Assembly: GCA_964458715.1 (NCBI GenBank)
Contig: CAYWJP010000029.1
Coordinates: forward strand, 1 to 8,604
DNA length: 8,604 nt
Source of the DNA: UBA2773 sp964458715
GTDB lineage: Bacteria; Patescibacteriota; Minisyncoccia; Moranbacterales; DUUL01
Direction of reading: 5' to 3'
Below the pieces are notes generated by a model. That model saw only the letters and a list, made by a program, of their open reading frames with translations, did no database searches and had not been told where the DNA came from. Below, one piece after another: positions 6,878-8,604 of this stretch (position 1 is its first letter; each line of letters opens with the position of its first letter). Both the position numbers and the translations under genes were made by a program.

Positions 6878-6925
6878 AAAAATCACAAATTTATTAGCCC
6901 AAGGTGAATTGAATTTGTGATTTTT
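6878..6925. terminator. 14-bp hairpin terminator between ctpA and yvcK
   Basis: AAAAATCACAAATT (6878-6891) pairs perfectly with AATTTGTGATTTTT (6912-6925) around a 20-nt loop. The A tract on the left and T tract on the right let it work in either direction. It begins 20 bp after the ctpA stop. The loop is large for an intrinsic terminator and the stem is mostly A:T, so efficiency is uncertain. Confidence 0.65.
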
Positions 6926-6934
6926 AGAATACAG

Positions 6935-6940
6935 TATTAT
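6935..6940 (+). promoter_or_regulatory. Possible -10 of yvcK
   Basis: TATTAT lies 11 bp before the ATG at 6952, implying a very short leader of about 5 nt. No good -35 is present at normal spacing. The hairpin just upstream argues that yvcK needs its own promoter, but this assignment is weak. Confidence 0.3.
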
Positions 6941-6951
6941 TTTCAAGTTAT

Positions 6952-7944
6952 ATGAAAAAAAGAATAGTCACTATCGGAGGAGGGACTGGAAGCTTCACTG
7001 TACTTTCTGGTCTAAAGAAATATGATCTTGATGTTACGGCCGTTGTTTCTATGGCCGATGATGGTGGTTCAACTGGTCGACTTCGGGATGAACTAGGAGT
7101 TTTACCTCCTGGCGACATCAGACAGTGTTTAGTAGCCTTAAGTAATGAATCTCAGGTTCTTAGAGATTTATTTAATTATCGCTTTGAATCAGGTCAATTA
7201 AAAGGACATAGTCTAGGAAATCTTTTCCTCTCAGCTTCAGAGAAAATGACCGGAAATTTTTCCAAAGGACTCAAAATGATGGAGAAAGTTCTTCATACGA
7301 AGGGTCGTGTTCTTCCGGTTACAAAAAGTAATACCAATCTTTGCATTCAACTTTCTAATAACAAAATTCTTAGAGGTCAAAACGAAATTAACCATGCTTC
7401 CAATCTTCAAGAAAAAGGAATTAAAAAAATCTTTCTTAAGCCAGAGGCTCAGCCCAATCCAGAAGTATTAAAAAGAATCAAGCAAGCCGATTTGATTATT
7501 ATCGGACCAGGAAATCATTATTGCAGTGTCATCCCTAATTTAATTATTGAAGGAATTCCCGAAGCTATTTTTAAAAGTCAGGCCAAAGTGGTTTATATCT
7601 GCAATCTAGTCAATAAAAAAGGCCATAATGAAAACTTCAAACTCCAAGATTACGTAAATTCAATTAATTCTTTTTTTCCAAAACCTCGAATTGACTTAGC
7701 TATTTACAATAAAACTAAACCATCCTCAGCCCTTCGAGAAAAATATGAATCCTATGGAGAAAATTTGGTTAAAATAAAAACAGAGAAGACTAATTTAAAT
7801 TATAAAATCAAAAAAGCAGATGTCCTCAGCCAAACTAAACCAAAATACAGCAAAGTCGATTCAATCTCTCAAATCCGCTCTTTTATTCGCCACGATTCGG
7901 ATAAATTAGCGAAGGAAATACTTAAATTAGTTAACAATGAGTAA
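6952..7944 (+). CDS. yvcK: YvcK/CofD-like family protein
   Basis: Cytoplasmic Rossmann-like protein of the YvcK (gluconeogenesis factor) branch of the CofD family. In Bacillus, YvcK is needed on gluconeogenic carbon sources and affects cell shape and PBP1 placement, and it binds UDP-sugars; no enzymatic activity is established. Visible motifs are IGGGTGS at 8-14, MADDGGSTGRLRDELGVLPPGD at about 34-55 with DIRQ at 55-58, GHSLGN at 85-90, GPGNHYCSVIPNL at 185-197 and CNLVNKKGH at 217-225. The length of 330 residues is close to that of Bacillus YvcK. The usual partners in Firmicutes, rapZ and whiA, are not beside it here. It sits alone between two terminators, next to envelope genes, which fits a link between carbon supply and wall synthesis. 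Its third codon positions are poorer in G than those of rel. The stop TAA lies within a 10-bp duplicated sequence. Confidence 0.93.
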   Translation: MKKRIVTIGGGTGSFTVLSGLKKYDLDVTAVVSMADDGGSTGRLRDELGVLPPGDIRQCLVALSNESQVLRDLFNYRFESGQLKGHSLGNLFLSASEKMTGNFSKGLKMMEKVLHTKGRVLPVTKSNTNLCIQLSNNKILRGQNEINHASNLQEKGIKKIFLKPEAQPNPEVLKRIKQADLIIIGPGNHYCSVIPNLIIEGIPEAIFKSQAKVVYICNLVNKKGHNENFKLQDYVNSINSFFPKPRIDLAIYNKTKPSSALREKYESYGENLVKIKTEKTNLNYKIKKADVLSQTKPKYSKVDSISQIRSFIRHDSDKLAKEILKLVNNE

Positions 7945-7987
7945 TTAGCCCGTCTCCGCTGAAGCTACGCCGAGGTAAGTAATTAGC
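7940..7987. repeat. GC-rich insert flanked by 10-bp direct repeats
   Basis: AGTAATTAGC occurs at 7940-7949 and again at 7978-7987. Between them is a 28-bp segment (7950-7977) with 18 G or C, far richer than the surroundings. Its CTCCGC...GCCGAG ends can form a short hairpin with one mismatch. The first copy contains the yvcK stop codon. It resembles a small dispersed repeat with a target-site duplication, but I see no second identical copy in the window. Confidence 0.6.
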
Positions 7988-7992
7988 AATAT

Positions 7993-8018
7993 AAAAAATC
8001 CCCAGTGGGGATTTTTTT
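7993..8018. terminator. Bidirectional intrinsic terminator
   Basis: AAAAAATCCCC (7993-8003) pairs perfectly with GGGGATTTTTT (8007-8017) around a 3-nt loop, an 11-bp stem with a GC core, an A tract on one side and a T tract on the other. It ends yvcK transcription on the plus strand. On the minus strand it begins 2 nt after tRNA-Arg and ends that unit. Confidence 0.92.
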
Positions 8019-8019
8019 G

Positions 8020-8093
8020 TGCGCCTGGCAGGACTTGAACCCACAACCTCCTGGTCCGAAGCCAGGCGCTCTATCCAGTTGAGCTACAAGCGC
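8020..8093 (-). tRNA. tRNA-Arg (UCG)
   Basis: Read on the minus strand, the acceptor stem is GCGCTTG/CAGGCGC with one U:G wobble. The D stem is GCTC/GAGC, the anticodon stem CCTGG/CCAGG with loop CTTCGGA, and the T arm GTGGG/CCTGC (two wobbles) around TTCAAGT. The anticodon TCG (plus-strand positions 8057-8059) reads CGA and possibly other CGN codons. A73 is followed by CAAAA, so CCA is not encoded. No clear promoter is visible between it and tRNA-Val; its transcription source is uncertain. Confidence 0.95.
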
Positions 8094-8133
8094 AAAATAT
8101 AATTTGCAATATTTGATCTATAAAATTATTTAG

Positions 8134-8207
8134 AGGATTCGTCTTTATGATTCCTCGCTTTCGCCAACTGGCGGATCTCAATCTTGGGTCTGCGTCTTTC
8201 GAATCCT
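8134..8207. repeat. 74-bp structured repeat-like unit between tRNA-Arg and tRNA-Val
   Basis: AGGATTCG (8134-8141) and CGAATCCT (8200-8207) are exact terminal inverted repeats. Inside is a compact stem CGCC/GGCG (8162-8165 with 8170-8173, loop AACT) and a direct repeat CGTCTTT at 8140-8146 and 8193-8199. The unit is richer in G and C than its surroundings. There is no open reading frame of note. It resembles the small hairpin repeats scattered in many CPR genomes, or a small structured RNA. The terminal repeat matches the T-arm of the neighbouring tRNA-Val. Confidence 0.45.
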
Positions 8208-8262
8208 GTAGCGTCCTCAAAAAATTACTACGGAATTTTTGGTGGACGCTACAGGATTCGAA
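8198..8262. repeat. Inverted copy of the tRNA-Val 3' end
   Basis: Plus-strand 8198-8216 is a perfect 19-nt copy of tRNA-Val positions 54-72, read in the opposite orientation to the gene (8244-8262). Pairing continues through the spacer: 8217-8226 against 8234-8243 pairs at 8 of 10 positions, around a 7-nt loop (8227-8233). The whole 65-bp stretch is therefore a near-palindrome with 27 of 29 pairs. Pairing stops exactly at T54 of the tRNA. The inner part (AAAAATT, 7-nt loop, AATTTTTT on the minus strand) could act as a weak terminator. Confidence 0.85.
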
Positions 8263-8317
8263 CCTGTGGCCTTTTGGGTGTAAACCAAACGCTCTAAACC
8301 AGCTGAGCTAAGCGTCC
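8240..8317 (-). tRNA. tRNA-Val (UAC), CCA encoded
   Basis: Read on the minus strand, the acceptor stem is GGACGCT/AGCGTCC, fully paired. The D stem is GCTC/GAGC, the anticodon stem TTTGG/CCAAA with loop TTTACAC, and the T arm ACAGG/CCTGT around TTCGAAT. The anticodon TAC (plus-strand 8280-8282) reads GTA and other GTN codons. The 3' end is ACCA (8243-8240), so this tRNA encodes its CCA tail, unlike the four others in the window. It is followed by an inverted copy of its own 3' end. Confidence 0.96.
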
Positions 8318-8365
8318 ATAGCAGAGAAGCAGAGAACTAGAAACAGTCTCAATAAATAAAAGTGT

Positions 8366-8371
8366 ACTATA
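8366..8371 (-). promoter_or_regulatory. Possible -10 of tRNA-Val
   Basis: TATAGT on the minus strand lies about 49 nt upstream of the tRNA-Val 5' end. The only -35-like TTGATT is 12 bp away, too close. A plus-strand TATAAT (8368-8373) overlaps it. Read-through from the tRNA-Lys promoter is unlikely because of the strong hairpin between them, so some local promoter is expected. Confidence 0.3.
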
Positions 8372-8410
8372 ATTTTTTTAAAAAATCAACACTATTGTTT
8401 GGTTTTGTCA

Positions 8411-8483
8411 TTTAAATTCCTCTGCGCGCACAAAGAAAAAAACCCCTTTCGGGTTTTTCTTTGTGCGCGCAGAGGGATTTGAA
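8411..8483. repeat. Inverted copy of the tRNA-Lys 3' end around a terminator
   Basis: Plus-strand 8411-8435 matches tRNA-Lys from position 54 through the 3' end and 7 nt of trailer at 23 of 25 positions, in inverted orientation to 8459-8483. Both differences are C in the tRNA and T in the copy. Between the arms lies a terminator stem (8438-8445 with 8451-8458). Two unpaired A (8436-8437) separate the two stems, giving a near-continuous palindrome of about 33 pairs. Pairing ends exactly at T54 of the tRNA, as at tRNA-Val. Confidence 0.9.
8436..8458 (-). terminator. Intrinsic terminator of tRNA-Lys
   Basis: On the minus strand AAAAACCC, a GAAAG loop, GGG and seven T form a short GC-core hairpin with a T tract, 5 nt after A73. 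It is embedded in the long palindrome formed with the copied tRNA 3' end, so its stem can extend into the tRNA itself. Confidence 0.8.
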
Positions 8484-8536
8484 CCCCCGGCCGTCGGCTT
8501 AAGAGGCCGCTGCTCTACCAACTGAGCTATGCGCGC
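8464..8536 (-). tRNA. tRNA-Lys (CUU)
   Basis: Read on the minus strand, the acceptor stem is GCGCGCA/TGCGCGC, fully paired. The D stem is GCTC/GAGC. The anticodon stem GCGGC/GCCGA has a G27 x A43 mismatch at its outer end, with loop CTCTTAA. The T arm is GGGGG/CCCTC around TTCAAAT. The anticodon CTT (plus-strand 8501-8503) reads AAG. There is no long variable arm, excluding Leu or Ser. CCA is not encoded. Confidence 0.93.
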
Positions 8537-8570
8537 AAACTATTGCCTATAACGAGCAAATACAAACTAT

Positions 8571-8599
8571 ATAATAAGTTAAAATCATTCTTTAGTCAA
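8571..8599 (-). promoter_or_regulatory. Promoter of tRNA-Lys
   Basis: On the minus strand TTGACT (8599-8594, 5/6) and TATTAT (8576-8571, 5/6) are separated by 17 bp. The predicted start near 8564 leaves a leader of about 28 nt before the tRNA. This is among the best promoter matches in the window. Confidence 0.7.
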
Positions 8600-8604
8600 T
8601 CGAA

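Noticed and set aside
8198..8262. Interpretation of the tRNA 3'-end copy as a classical integrase attachment site (attL/attR).
   Set aside because: Integration leaves direct repeats of the tRNA 3' end flanking an element. Here the copy is inverted, close by, and there is no integrase gene or element between.
7940..8483. Possible CRISPR array from the clustered repeats at the right end.
   Set aside because: The repeats are different from one another, tied to tRNA ends or hairpins, and there is no regular repeat-spacer period or cas gene.

Overview
The window is AT-rich DNA that looks like a small-genome bacterium of the Candidate Phyla Radiation (Patescibacteria). This is an inference from several signs: all six protein genes lack a Shine-Dalgarno sequence, products start with Lys-rich Met-Lys-Lys or similar N-termini, the Rel protein is short, single tRNA genes mostly lack an encoded CCA tail, and small GC-rich hairpin repeats stand out from an AT-rich background. 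TGG serves for Trp and no gene contains an internal TGA, so code 11 fits. No phylum can be fixed without 16S rRNA or a protein search.

Layout. 1-115: leader with a promoter. 116-1594: a bifunctional (p)ppGpp synthetase/hydrolase that ends just after its TGS domain. 1681-1754 and 1902-1976: initiator and elongator tRNA-Met genes, each behind its own promoter. 2152-3330: a GT4 glycosyltransferase behind an extended -10 promoter. 3490-6857: a co-oriented cell-envelope group, namely an LCP-family membrane protein, a GT2 glycosyltransferase and a CtpA-type S41 protease, closed by a 14-bp hairpin. 6952-7944: a YvcK/CofD-like protein. 7993-8018: a strong bidirectional terminator separating the plus-strand genes from three minus-strand tRNA genes: Arg(UCG), Val(UAC) and Lys(CUU).

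The protein genes give a plausible theme of cell-surface glycopolymer synthesis and attachment (two glycosyltransferases, LCP), envelope proteolysis (CtpA), a carbon/envelope coordination factor (YvcK), and stringent-response control (Rel). That grouping is inferred from families and order.

The most unusual structure is at the right end. Two of the three minus-strand tRNAs (Val and Lys) are followed, after a short hairpin, by an inverted copy of their own 3' end. In both cases the copy stops exactly at T54, the first base of the T-loop. The precursor RNA could therefore fold into a hairpin of about 29-33 bp that competes with the T-arm and acceptor stem. I know of no standard feature type that describes this. 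Other points are a 74-bp structured repeat between tRNA-Arg and tRNA-Val, a 28-bp GC-rich insert with 10-bp flanking duplications after yvcK, an initiator tRNA lacking one of the three canonical G:C pairs, hairpins at matching positions in two mRNA leaders, and an apparent GC-skew change after the rel gene.
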